Made by a program: the position numbers and the translations under genes. From G963422275 sp963422275 (GTDB lineage Bacteria; Pseudomonadota; Alphaproteobacteria; Rhodobacterales; Rhodobacteraceae), in assembly GCA_963422275.1 (NCBI GenBank), contig OY729418.1:1488001-1552000 (forward strand): DNA of 64,000 nucleotides. The letters run 5' to 3'. Each line of letters starts with the position of its first letter. The stretch's first letter is position 1. Positions 29,047-36,908 of the stretch are shown here, one piece after another. The notes below the pieces were generated by a model. The model searched no databases. It saw nothing but the letters and a program-made list of their open reading frames with translations, and was not told the DNA's origin.

Positions 29047-29427
29047 ATGGCAAATCATCAGGTAAATGCATCTGCCCCTGATCGCGGTGCCGTTCTGACC
29101 AAGGCTGCAACCCGTGCCGCAACACGACTTGGAATGTCGGGAAAATTGCTCTCCGAGGTGCTTGGCTTATCTGAGGCGCAGGTATCCCGCATGCGCAATG
29201 GCGAGGTTGCGTTGACGGAAAACACCAAGGCGTTTGAATTGGCCGCAATGTTGGTGCGCGTGTTCCGCTCGCTTGATGCTATTGTGGGTGGAGATGAGAA
29301 GGCCGCCAAGGTTTGGATTTCATCCGAAAACAGCGCATTGGGTGCACGCCCTATCGATAGAATGACTTCAATACAAGGGCTTGTCGATGTCGTCACATAT
29401 CTGGACGCACGACGCGCTTCGGTCTGA
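29047..29427 (+). CDS. Xre/MbcA/ParS-type antitoxin
   Basis: The 126-residue protein has a helix-turn-helix near residues 30-55 (MSGKLLSEVLGLSEAQVSRM) and the C-terminal toxin-binding domain typical of MbcA/ParS antitoxins (AMLVRVFRSLDAIVGGDEKA, WISSENSALGARPIDRM). The start at 29047 is preceded by GGAGGAGG. It overlaps the RES toxin gene by about 40 bp. In such pairs the antitoxin C-terminus blocks the toxin active site. Confidence 0.9.
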   Translation: MANHQVNASAPDRGAVLTKAATRAATRLGMSGKLLSEVLGLSEAQVSRMRNGEVALTENTKAFELAAMLVRVFRSLDAIVGGDEKAAKVWISSENSALGARPIDRMTSIQGLVDVVTYLDARRASV

Positions 29428-30157
29428 GCTACGTGCGCTGCAAACATCTGCATGGCGTTTGGTAGAGGCTCAGCACGTTGTTTCAACGCTCAGCCTTGTC
29501 GACAATCTAGACGAACAAAGCCTGCTGGAAGATGTCCTGGAAGAAACAAAGCCGCCTGTTCCGGATGAGTGTCTGGAACTTGATTATCTTTTGAGCACGC
29601 CATTTCGCTATCGCCCATATCCCTATGGCTCAAGGTTTCGCAGGGCGGGTTTAACCCCCGGCGTCTGGTATGGGGCCGAGCAGCCCGAAACTGCCGTGAC
29701 CGAAATGGTGTTCTACCGATCTCTGTTCTACGCAGAGAGCCCGGATACACCATTTCCAGACAATCCTGCCGACTACACCGCGTTTTCTGTTGGGGTTTCT
29801 ACGGAATGCGCACTGGATTTGACCGTGGGCGATCTGGCCAATGATCGTGAACGATGGATGCATCTGACCGATTGTTCGGCCTGTCAGGATCTTGCCGATA
29901 CCGTGCGCGAAACAGGGGTGGAGGCTATCCGCTTTGAATCTGTTCGCGATCCTGCGGGTGGTGCAAATCTCGCCGTGCTGAGCTGCCTTGCATTCAATGA
30001 TCCGGCCCCCGTCGAACGGCAAAGTTGGCGCATTCGGATGAGTGCAGCCGGTGCTCAAGCGCTTCGGGACCATCCGAGGACTGGCCTTGAATTTGACCTG
30101 GACGCTTTCGCAGACGATCCAAGGCTTTCGGGGATGGTTTGGGATCGGTGCGGCTGA
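29387..30157 (+). CDS. RES-domain toxin
   Basis: RES toxins degrade or modify NAD+. The 256-residue protein carries the RES domain from about residue 65, with the conserved arginine in RFRRAGLTPGVWYGAE, the glutamate in PETAVTEMVFYRSLFYAESP and the late RFESVRDPAGGANLAVL segment. The N-terminal SAWRLVEAQHVVSTLSLVD pattern is also typical. ATG 29387 is used; a TTG at 29381 is possible. The frame is intact, although IS elements flank the pair on both sides. Confidence 0.9.
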   Translation: MSSHIWTHDALRSELRALQTSAWRLVEAQHVVSTLSLVDNLDEQSLLEDVLEETKPPVPDECLELDYLLSTPFRYRPYPYGSRFRRAGLTPGVWYGAEQPETAVTEMVFYRSLFYAESPDTPFPDNPADYTAFSVGVSTECALDLTVGDLANDRERWMHLTDCSACQDLADTVRETGVEAIRFESVRDPAGGANLAVLSCLAFNDPAPVERQSWRIRMSAAGAQALRDHPRTGLEFDLDAFADDPRLSGMVWDRCG

Positions 30158-30215
30158 CATGCTATTGGCGCAATTGACCTCTACAATATATGAGCAGGCA
30201 GTTTTGGTGCGCTAT

Positions 30216-31155
30216 TTGGATCCAATTGCTTATGCACATGGTTCCGGCGACACAGGGCATTGTGTCCGGGATGTCGGGTGATGGAATGTTCGCATGGCAT
30301 TCTTGACGTGGAACCGTCCCATGACCGAAATCCCCACCAGCCTCATCGCCTTCCAGCGCCTGTTCCCCGGCGACGACGCCTGCGCCGGTGGCTCGTCGCC
30401 GTCCGATGGCCGAACGGCTTCCGGTGGCCCGCCTGCGGCCGCGACCGCGGGTGGGAGTTGAAGACCAGGAAGCACAGCTTCGAATGCATCCGTTGCCATC
30501 GGCAGACCTCGGCCACTGCCGGCACCCTGCTGCACCGAACCAGGCTGTCGCTCGCGACCTGGTTCCGGGCCGCCTATCTGATGGCCACTCATTCCAATGG
30601 CATCTCCGCCCTGCAGCTGCAGAAGCAGCTCGGGATCGGGTACTGTCGCAGTGCCTGGATGCTCGCCGCCAAGCTTCGCCGCGCCATGGTCAACCCCGAG
30701 CGCAGCCCGCTGTCCGGTCTGGTCGAGATCGACGAGGCCAGCCTGCCGCAGCGCGACAAGGGCGCGCCGCCGGGGCCGGGGCGCAGCCCCGAAGGCAAGA
30801 TTCCGATCGCCGGCGCGGTCGAACTCGGCGACGGCAACACGCCGGGCCGCCTGCGGCTGGCCACGATCCGGTCCTGCAGCGCCAAGGATCTCGGCAGCTT
30901 CGCTGTGCGCAACACCGCCGCGACCGCGATCGTCAAAACAGACGGCTGGAAAGGCTGTCGCGCGGTGCCTCGGAACCGCCACCGGCCCCATGTCATCGGC
31001 GACAGGCCGGCCCATGAAGTTCTCGCCTGGATCCGCACCGCGTTCTGCAACCTCAAGGGTTGGGCTCGGGGCGGCTGCCATGGGCTGCGCGCCAAACCTC
31101 GCCCCTGCCGCATCTCGATCAAACCGGAACCAAATGCATAAGCAGTTGGATCCAA
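30216..31155 (+). mobile_element. IS1595-family element (type D), damaged
   Basis: The 940-bp element has 32-bp terminal repeats with three mismatches, beginning TTGGATCCAAYTGCTTATGC at each end (30216 and the complement ending at 31155). No clear 8-bp target duplication is visible (flanks differ). A partial copy of the same element interrupts the defence gene at 10814. Confidence 0.85.
30294..31141 (+). pseudogene. IS1595-family transposase, frameshifted and shortened
   Basis: The gene begins MTEIPTSLIAFQRLFPGDD, then shifts frame near 30385 and continues with the zinc ribbon (FRWPACGRDRGW, FECIRCHRQTSATAGTLLH), the helical ATWFRAAYLMATHSNGISA motif and the DDE region opening at GLVEIDEA, with VKTDGWKG as second aspartate. 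The C-terminus is short and abnormal after ARGGCHGL. One cysteine of the ribbon is tryptophan (RWPACG). It is not expected to be active. Confidence 0.8.
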
Positions 31156-31246
31156 TACCGGCTTGCAACGTAATTAAACAGTGATGGTAAAAGCGACAAG
31201 CTGGGCTTGCGCTGTACAGCAAGCCCCGAGAAATCGGGGGAATTAA

Positions 31247-31798
31247 GGAACCTCTGATTTGGAGGGTTTTGGCTGCGGACGTTCCCGTTTTCCGGCCGTG
31301 CCGGCGGTTTCCTGCGGTCCGAAAGCCCCGAAGGCGCGCTTTCGGGGCGGAATCGCCTCCGCTTCAGCCCCCGCAGGGCCGACCCGGCAAACTCCGGACA
31401 CGCTGACCCCATGTCGCGGCAGATGCGGCCGGGTGATCGTCAGGTTCAAGAAGTCCGGGAGCGGTGCAAGACGCTGCACGTTCCTCTCCAGCCCTCGGCA
31501 GCGAACCCTGTCGTGCCCCGACGCCCACCTCGCGACCCGGGGCGAATACTCCACCCGCGCCCGCCGCCGGGACGGACCGGCGCAATGCGGACTTCCGGGC
31601 GCGTCCGAGGGATCGGGCCGTCCATCCGCTCCAGAAAGATCTCGCGACACGTCCTGCGCCTCTCGCGACCGCGTTCAAGGCTCGGCGGCCGAAGGCGCTT
31701 CATGACGCGATCCCCCCAAAAAGAGGATGCAGCGCAAGATGGCGCACGCGCCAGAGGCGCAATGCCACGCCCGCAATCAGGCTATATTCAGAGATTCC
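31247..31798 (-). mobile_element. IS5-type element, copy E, internally deleted
   Basis: Ends are GGAACCTCTGATTT and TTCAGAGATTCC. The length is 552 bp, less than half of copy C. Flanks are TTAA on the left and CTAA on the right, both of the YTAR type but not identical. The minus strand keeps fragments of the transposase N-terminus (REIFLERMDGPIP) and C-terminus only. Confidence 0.78.
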
Positions 31799-31814
31799 CT
31801 AAGTCGTCCGAAAT

Positions 31815-31985
31815 CTTCTTGAAACGTCGCATCTGATGCGAAGATTCCGCGCAAGCGAATTGATTCCCATCCTAGGGCAAAGCGGGCGAGGCAGATGAAA
31901 CTCGGAAAAACTGCGTCGAACATGGAAACCCCTCCAAGTCTTGGGGCCTTCAACCACAGAATAACCTGAATAACAGCCTGTTTAT
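31815..31985 (-). mobile_element. Type G IS5-family left-end remnant
   Basis: Read on the minus strand, the segment has TTATTCAGGTTATTCTGTGG and GTTGAAGGCCCCAAGAC, the same terminal region as at 43455-43500 and 600-560, followed by a start codon and a short decayed frame. Confidence 0.5.
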
Positions 31986-31997
31986 AATGCGACGGCA

Positions 31998-32300
31998 AGA
32001 AGCGCCGCGAGATTTTTTCCAGAGCGGATGGACGGCCCGGTCTCCTGGGTGCGGGTAGAGCATCCGTTTGCGCGCTCCTGGGCTTCTTGAACCCGATGAT
32101 TGCCCAGTCACACTTGCTGTAATAGAGGAGAAACGTGTCCAGAATCTACCGTATCGGCTCTGCGGGGGTTAACCGGCGGCGATACCGCCCCGAAAATGCA
32201 CATTTGGGGCTTTCGGACTGCAGAAAATTTACCAGTGCAGCCGGAAATAGCAATTTCCGCAACCAAAACCGGAAAAACTCCCTAAATCAGAAGTTCTCTA
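31998..32300 (+). mobile_element. IS5-type remnant, copy F, opposite orientation
   Basis: The plus strand reads pieces of the IS5-type transposase: an N-terminal REIF-like motif and RVEHPF joined directly, then the C-terminal tail, ending with the complement of the left terminal repeat near 32287-32300 (TCAGAAGTTCTC). The other end is lost. Most of the transposase is deleted. It is the last mobile element before the candidate origin. Confidence 0.6.
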
Positions 32301-32600
32301 AGAATCAGTACAAGAATTAGTTGTATTTGTTTCTCCTGTTGAAAACTTGAATTCGCGAGATATTCACAGTTGTCGCCATTGAAATTCCGAGCAGTTTGAC
32401 AATGTCACTCTAGAAATCCCCTTGATGTGGTTGAAAAACTGGATTTGATTTTGGAGAGCAAAATTGAGACTTCAACAATTGTTGAAAACTTTTTGGCTGT
32501 TAATAAGATCGGAAGAGTTTTGAAACTAAATGCGCAAGTTCGGCAACAACCTGTTACGGGACTGGGTTTTCAACAAGCCTGAAAGGATTGTGATGGCGGT
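32301..32600. other. Candidate replication origin (oriC) upstream of maf
   Basis: The 300-bp AT-rich spacer carries three exact copies of TGTTGAAAAC (32337-32346, 32480-32489 and, inverted, 32566-32575) and a close variant at 32429. It also has a perfect 16-bp palindrome TTCAACAATTGTTGAA at 32471-32486 and ATATTCACA at 32360-32368, one mismatch from the DnaA box TTATNCACA. Its complement-strand form TTTTCAACA differs from a DnaA box at two positions. Position between the rho/hemJ side and maf matches the Caulobacter origin location. Function is inferred. Confidence 0.5.
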
Positions 32601-33218
32601 ATGAACAGAACTGTTAACAGCGGCAAAGGAATTGTGCTTGCTTCTGGATCGAAGATTCGCAGGCAAATGCTTGAAAGTGCCTTTGTGGAATTTAGGGTGG
32701 AAGTTCCAAGTCTGGATGAAGAAGCGTTGCGTGATTCCATGTCAGATATTGGTGCGAAGCCAAGAGATATCGCCAATTCGATCGCGGACTTGAAGGCGAG
32801 AAAGGTCTCGCTTCGCTGTCCGGAGGACTTCGTCATCGGTTGCGATCAAGTTCTGGAAGTGAATGAAACGGCCTTTGGCAAGGCAGACAGCGTTCAATGC
32901 CTGAAGAAGATGTTGAAGATGATGCGAGGCCGCATCCACTATTTGCATTCATCGGTTGTCGTGCATGAAGGAGGTCATCCGGTTTGGCGGCATACTGCGA
33001 CTGCAATAATGACCATGCGGAATTACTCGGACGAGTATTTGGATGATTACTTGTTGGCGAGAGGGGAAGACCTGCTGGATGCAGTAGGTTGCTATAAAAT
33101 CGAGGACGGCGGAGCTGGTTTGCTGTCAAAAGTTGAAGGTGATATGTTCGTTGTACTTGGAATGCCGTTGCTCGAGCTGTTGGGATACCTTGGTCGAAGA
33201 GGGGCGGTAAAGATATGA
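32601..33218 (+). CDS. maf: Maf-like nucleotide pyrophosphatase
   Basis: Maf proteins hydrolyse non-canonical or modified nucleoside triphosphates. The 205-residue protein has the N-terminal LASGSKIRRQML signature and the VIGCDQVLEV motif with the catalytic aspartate. It further has LDAVGCYKIEDGGAGLLSK, typical of the family end. It opens the maf-aroE-coaE-dnaQ operon, each gene overlapping the next by 4 bp. In Caulobacter the equivalent is the first gene after the origin. Confidence 0.93.
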   Translation: MNRTVNSGKGIVLASGSKIRRQMLESAFVEFRVEVPSLDEEALRDSMSDIGAKPRDIANSIADLKARKVSLRCPEDFVIGCDQVLEVNETAFGKADSVQCLKKMLKMMRGRIHYLHSSVVVHEGGHPVWRHTATAIMTMRNYSDEYLDDYLLARGEDLLDAVGCYKIEDGGAGLLSKVEGDMFVVLGMPLLELLGYLGRRGAVKI

Positions 33219-34057
33219 CAGACGCGGATGACCTGACTTTAGTTGGCGTGATTGGATGCCCAATTTCGCACAGCAAGTCGCCATTGATTCACAACTATTG
33301 GATATCGCACTACAAGATCAATTCCTATTATGTGCCGTTGAAGGTGTTGGAAAAGAATTTTCTGGATGTGCTGAGTGCACTTCCAAAGATGGGATTCCGC
33401 GGTGCAAACATCACGATCCCGTACAAGGAGGCTGTCTTGGAGCACGCTGACAACGTGTCTGATCAGGCAGCTCTGATCGGTGCCGCCAACACAATCTCCA
33501 TCCAGTCAGATGGAAAAATATATGCTTCCAATACCGATGGTTATGGATTCATCGAGAACATGAGGCACAATTTGCCGTCTTGGGATGCCACACATGGTCC
33601 AGCCATGGTTGTCGGTGCAGGCGGGGCCGCGCGCGCAGTCGTTCACAGCTTGATCTCGAACCACGCGCCAGTCATTTACGTGCTGAACCGTACGATCGAC
33701 AGAGCGGAAAGCATCAGGTCGGAGCTTGGGAACAGGGTAATGGTAGTGGATGGCAACTCCGCCTTTCGAATTCTTCCGAAAATCTCGACCTTGGTGAACA
33801 CGTCTGCAATGGGAATGACAGGAAAACCAGACTTGATCTTTCCCATAAAGTCATTGCGAAAGGACACAGTCGTGTGCGACCTTGTCTACACTCCGCTCAA
33901 AACAAGATTTCTCAGGGATGCGGAAGCCCACGGGTGCAGGACCGTGGATGGGCTGGGAATGCTTCTCCATCAAGCCGCCGCATCGTTTGACTTATGGCAC
34001 CGTGTGCGGCCGGAAGTTGACCAAAAAATTCGAAAACTTGTTACTGACGAGTTATGA
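33215..34057 (+). CDS. aroE: Shikimate dehydrogenase
   Basis: AroE reduces 3-dehydroshikimate with NADPH in aromatic amino acid synthesis. The 280-residue protein has the substrate-binding GCPISHSKSPLIHN motif, the catalytic lysine in RGANITIPYKEAVL, NTDGYGF, the dinucleotide-binding GAGGAARAVVHSL and the closing GLGMLLHQAAASFDLW. The start overlaps the maf stop (ATGA) and the end overlaps coaE by 4 bp. Confidence 0.96.
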   Translation: MTDADDLTLVGVIGCPISHSKSPLIHNYWISHYKINSYYVPLKVLEKNFLDVLSALPKMGFRGANITIPYKEAVLEHADNVSDQAALIGAANTISIQSDGKIYASNTDGYGFIENMRHNLPSWDATHGPAMVVGAGGAARAVVHSLISNHAPVIYVLNRTIDRAESIRSELGNRVMVVDGNSAFRILPKISTLVNTSAMGMTGKPDLIFPIKSLRKDTVVCDLVYTPLKTRFLRDAEAHGCRTVDGLGMLLHQAAASFDLWHRVRPEVDQKIRKLVTDEL

Positions 34058-34671
34058 AATCTACCCCGTTTCTTCTTGGGTTGACCGGATCGATAGGTAT
34101 GGGAAAGTCAACGACGGCGAGGATGTTTGCTGAAGAAGGCATTCCGGTCTGGGATGCCGATGCGGTGGTAGATCGTCTTTACAAGGGGGATGGACAGGTT
34201 GTTGAAATTGTGAGCGCAATTTGTCCAAACGCGGTGCCTAAGGGAAAAAGAAGCATTGACAGATACATCCTGAGAGAAGCCGCGAGCAACAACCCGTCAG
34301 TGTTGAAGAGCTTGGAACAGGCGATTCACCCCTTGGTGGCCTCCGACAGGTTATCCTTCATCAAGGCGGCAAGTCAGGTGGAAAATGACATTGTCTTACT
34401 CGATATCCCGCTTTTGTTCGAGACTGGTCAGGAAAATACCCTAGATGCAGTGGCGGTTGTTACAGTGCCCCCTGACATTCAAAGAAGTCGTGTTTTGGCA
34501 AGAGGCAAGCTGACGGAAGAACAATTCATGGTTCTGCTAGCTAGGCAGAAACCTGACGAGGAAAAGTGCATGCTAGCGGATTTTGTCATTTCGACGGCAA
34601 CTGTTGATGGCGCTCGATCACGCGTAAAGGAAGTGCTGACCGAAATAAATAGGGAACAGAAAGAAAAGTGA
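34054..34671 (+). CDS. coaE: Dephospho-CoA kinase
   Basis: CoaE phosphorylates dephospho-CoA in the last step of CoA synthesis. The 205-residue protein begins with the P-loop GLTGSIGMGKSTTARMF, followed by VWDADAVVDRLY with the substrate-binding aspartate, LEQAIHPLV, and LLDIPLLFETG. A lid segment with RKVLARGKLTEEQF-like sequence follows. Translationally coupled on both sides. Confidence 0.95.
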   Translation: MKSTPFLLGLTGSIGMGKSTTARMFAEEGIPVWDADAVVDRLYKGDGQVVEIVSAICPNAVPKGKRSIDRYILREAASNNPSVLKSLEQAIHPLVASDRLSFIKAASQVENDIVLLDIPLLFETGQENTLDAVAVVTVPPDIQRSRVLARGKLTEEQFMVLLARQKPDEEKCMLADFVISTATVDGARSRVKEVLTEINREQKEK

Positions 34672-35357
34672 CAGAGATCGTCATTGACACCGAGACGACG
34701 GGCCTGGAAGTTGCGGATGGCCATAGGATCATCGAGGTCGGCATAGTGGAAGTCAAAGGCTTTAACAGAACCGGCAGAAGATTTCAGAGATACGTCAATC
34801 CGATGCGGAGTGTCGCGGAGCGGGCGTTTGCGGTGCACGGATTGGGAGACGATTTCCTTAGGGACAAGCCGACATTTGACCAGATAGCGGGTGAGTTTCT
34901 TGAATTCATTGGCGATTCCACGTTCGTGGTTCACAACGCCGAGTTCGACATTCCATTTCTCAATTCTGAACTGCGCAATTCAAACTGCGCCGAAATCCCA
35001 ATGAGCAGAGTGATCGACACGCTTGAAGTCGCGAGGCAGAAGCTTCCAGAACTGAAATCCCACAGCATGGATGCACTTTGCAAGCACTTCAGGATCGATA
35101 CCTCGACACGGTCCAAACACGGTGCGCTTGTTGATGCTGACCTTCTGGTCGAAGTCTACATCGCGCTTAGCGGATCGGAAAAGAGCCTGATCGAACTGCT
35201 GGAAGCGGAGGAGCCTGACAGCGTTGGCAAACGCAAACGGGTGACAGGGAAGAGACCCTTTTCCCTTGTGCCGCAGGTAAGCGATGAAGAAGATCGGGTG
35301 CACAGGGCGTTCGTGGCGACGCTCGGCGAAAACTCGATCTGGGGCAAGTATCTGTAG
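34668..35357 (+). CDS. dnaQ: DNA polymerase III epsilon subunit
   Basis: DnaQ is the 3'-5' proofreading exonuclease of the replicative polymerase. The 229-residue protein shows Exo I (IVIDTETTGLE), Exo II (VVHNAEFDIPFLNSEL) and Exo III (SKHGALVDADLLVEVY), the DEDDh pattern with the histidine before the last aspartate. The C-terminal segment that binds the alpha subunit follows. It ends the operon with a TAG stop and is convergent with secB. Confidence 0.95.
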   Translation: MTEIVIDTETTGLEVADGHRIIEVGIVEVKGFNRTGRRFQRYVNPMRSVAERAFAVHGLGDDFLRDKPTFDQIAGEFLEFIGDSTFVVHNAEFDIPFLNSELRNSNCAEIPMSRVIDTLEVARQKLPELKSHSMDALCKHFRIDTSTRSKHGALVDADLLVEVYIALSGSEKSLIELLEAEEPDSVGKRKRVTGKRPFSLVPQVSDEEDRVHRAFVATLGENSIWGKYL

Positions 35358-35382
35358 GGATGCCGAATCTCTGGAAATCTGA

Positions 35383-35871
35383 TCAGCTTGGACTTGCGGT
35401 CTTTTTCTTTTCGGCTGCACCGCGCTTCATCTCGATTCTATACAATTCGGCAAAATCAATGATCTGCAGGTTCAACGGCGGGAGTCCGCCGTCCCGAGTC
35501 ACGTCCGAGACTATTCTGCGGACGAAAGGGAACAGCATTTTTGGACATTCGATCAAGAGAAAAGGCCGCAACTGATCTTCGGGGAAATGCTGGAGTTGAA
35601 AGAGTCCTGAGTACAGCAGCTCCAGAATGAAAATGTGGCCAGAGGATTTCTTGTCCTTGGCAATCACGTTGAGTTTGAGAGCGACCTCATACTTCCCTAC
35701 CTCCCCAGCTCTACCGGCGTCGATGTTCACTTTGACATCGACCTCTGGAGCGCCTTGGGGCTGTTGGGCAAAGTTCTCGAATGACAGGTCTCGAACAATC
35801 TGCCGCACAATGTGTACAGACGGATGCGGCGAGGTCTTTCCGTTACCGCCAGAACCGTTTGTGTTTTCCAT
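35383..35871 (-). CDS. secB: Protein-export chaperone SecB
   Basis: SecB keeps precursor proteins unfolded and delivers them to SecA. The 162-residue protein has the family strands DLSFENFAQQPQGAPEVDV, ALKLNVIAKDKKSSGHIFIL and the conserved LIECPKMLFPFVRRIVSDVT. DGGLPPLNLQIIDFAELY follows near the end. The N-terminal 20 residues are Gly/Ser/Asn-rich. The dnaQ/secB neighbourhood is conserved in alphaproteobacteria. secB and dnaQ stops are 25 bp apart. Confidence 0.96.
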   Translation of the reverse strand: MENTNGSGGNGKTSPHPSVHIVRQIVRDLSFENFAQQPQGAPEVDVKVNIDAGRAGEVGKYEVALKLNVIAKDKKSSGHIFILELLYSGLFQLQHFPEDQLRPFLLIECPKMLFPFVRRIVSDVTRDGGLPPLNLQIIDFAELYRIEMKRGAAEKKKTASPS

Positions 35872-36217
35872 GCGCGTCCTCTGGATCTTCCGCGAACTGA
35901 CATTTGCCTAGCACACGAGCGAAGAGCGTGCAATTTTCCGGCTGTGCGCGACGAAGCTAACCGGTCAATCAAATCGCTTTCTCACTGATCGATGAGATAC
36001 CGCTCTTCATCTTTTATGTCTTCTGGTGAAAAGACACGGAAATTTCCCACCGCTTCAATATCCATCTGCCAATCATTATATGCTCAGATGAAACTTCGAG
36101 CAAAGCAGTCGGCAGGACACCCAATAAGTGCGGTGAATTCTTGGTCGGAAGCGCAGGAACATGCACGATTCCACGTCGCGAAGTTGCGTATGGACTGAAA
36201 CAACTTCCGGCTCGGAA
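35872..36217. other. Spacer between secB and the TerC-family gene
   Basis: The 346-bp divergent spacer should hold both promoters. On the minus strand near 35985-36078 a short frame reads DIEAVGNFRVFSPEDIKDEE and ends properly, but no start or homologue is evident; it may be a remnant. Nothing else is seen. Confidence 0.3.
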
Positions 36218-36841
36218 ATGGAAGAAGACCTACTGAAAATTCTGCAGATTGTCTTTGCGGACATTATCCTCTCGGGAGACAATGCCATCGTAATAGGGAT
36301 GGCTGCGGCATCGGTTCCGGAAAAGCATCGTCGCCATGCGATCGCGTTTGGCATGGTCATGGCTGCATTACTCCGGATATTCTTCGCGGCGATTGCATCG
36401 TATCTCCTCGCGATCCCTGGAATACTGTTCTTGGGCGGGCTTCTCCTAGCTTGGGTCTGCTGGCGATTTTTCCATGAAATTCGTTCGAGCCAGCGCAGGG
36501 CAACGGGAATCGAGGTGGCAGCAGGTCCGGGCATTTCCACATCCCGCAACCAGCTTCGCAGCGCGATGGTGACAATAATCGTTGCAGACGTTTCGATGTC
36601 CATTGACAATGTCATTGCAGTGGCTGCAATTGCACGAGAGGACACGACATTGCTGGTGTTCGGCTTGGTTCTGGCAATTCTTATGATGGCGGTCTGTGCA
36701 ACGCTAATTCAGCGGATACTGACCAAGTACCCGATTCTATCGTATGCTGGGCTGTTTTTTCTTGTTTATTTGACTGTTGTCATGCTGCATGACGGAATGC
36801 CAGAAGTTATGGGGCTTTTGGGGCTTGGCTCGTTTGCCTGA
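36218..36841 (+). CDS. TerC/YjbE-family integral membrane protein
   Basis: The 207-residue protein has about six hydrophobic segments and the two TerC-family acidic motifs: ADIILSGDNAIVIGMAA near residue 14 and IIVADVSMSIDNVIAVAA near residue 125. The family is linked to manganese or other metal export and membrane metal homeostasis. The start at 36218 is chosen because it fits the family N-terminus (MEEDLLKILQIVFADIILS); the Shine-Dalgarno sequence is weak. No partner gene is adjacent. Confidence 0.88.
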   Translation: MEEDLLKILQIVFADIILSGDNAIVIGMAAASVPEKHRRHAIAFGMVMAALLRIFFAAIASYLLAIPGILFLGGLLLAWVCWRFFHEIRSSQRRATGIEVAAGPGISTSRNQLRSAMVTIIVADVSMSIDNVIAVAAIAREDTTLLVFGLVLAILMMAVCATLIQRILTKYPILSYAGLFFLVYLTVVMLHDGMPEVMGLLGLGSFA

Positions 36842-36908
36842 TATGAATTTGCGAAAAGACGACGCAGTTTGAAATTTTGGGGCACCAATCTGAAAGGGGA
36901 TTTCGGAC

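Noticed and set aside
30208..31163. 8-bp target duplication of the IS1595-type element
   Set aside because: The flanks TGCGCTAT and TACCGGCT do not match, so no duplication is claimed.
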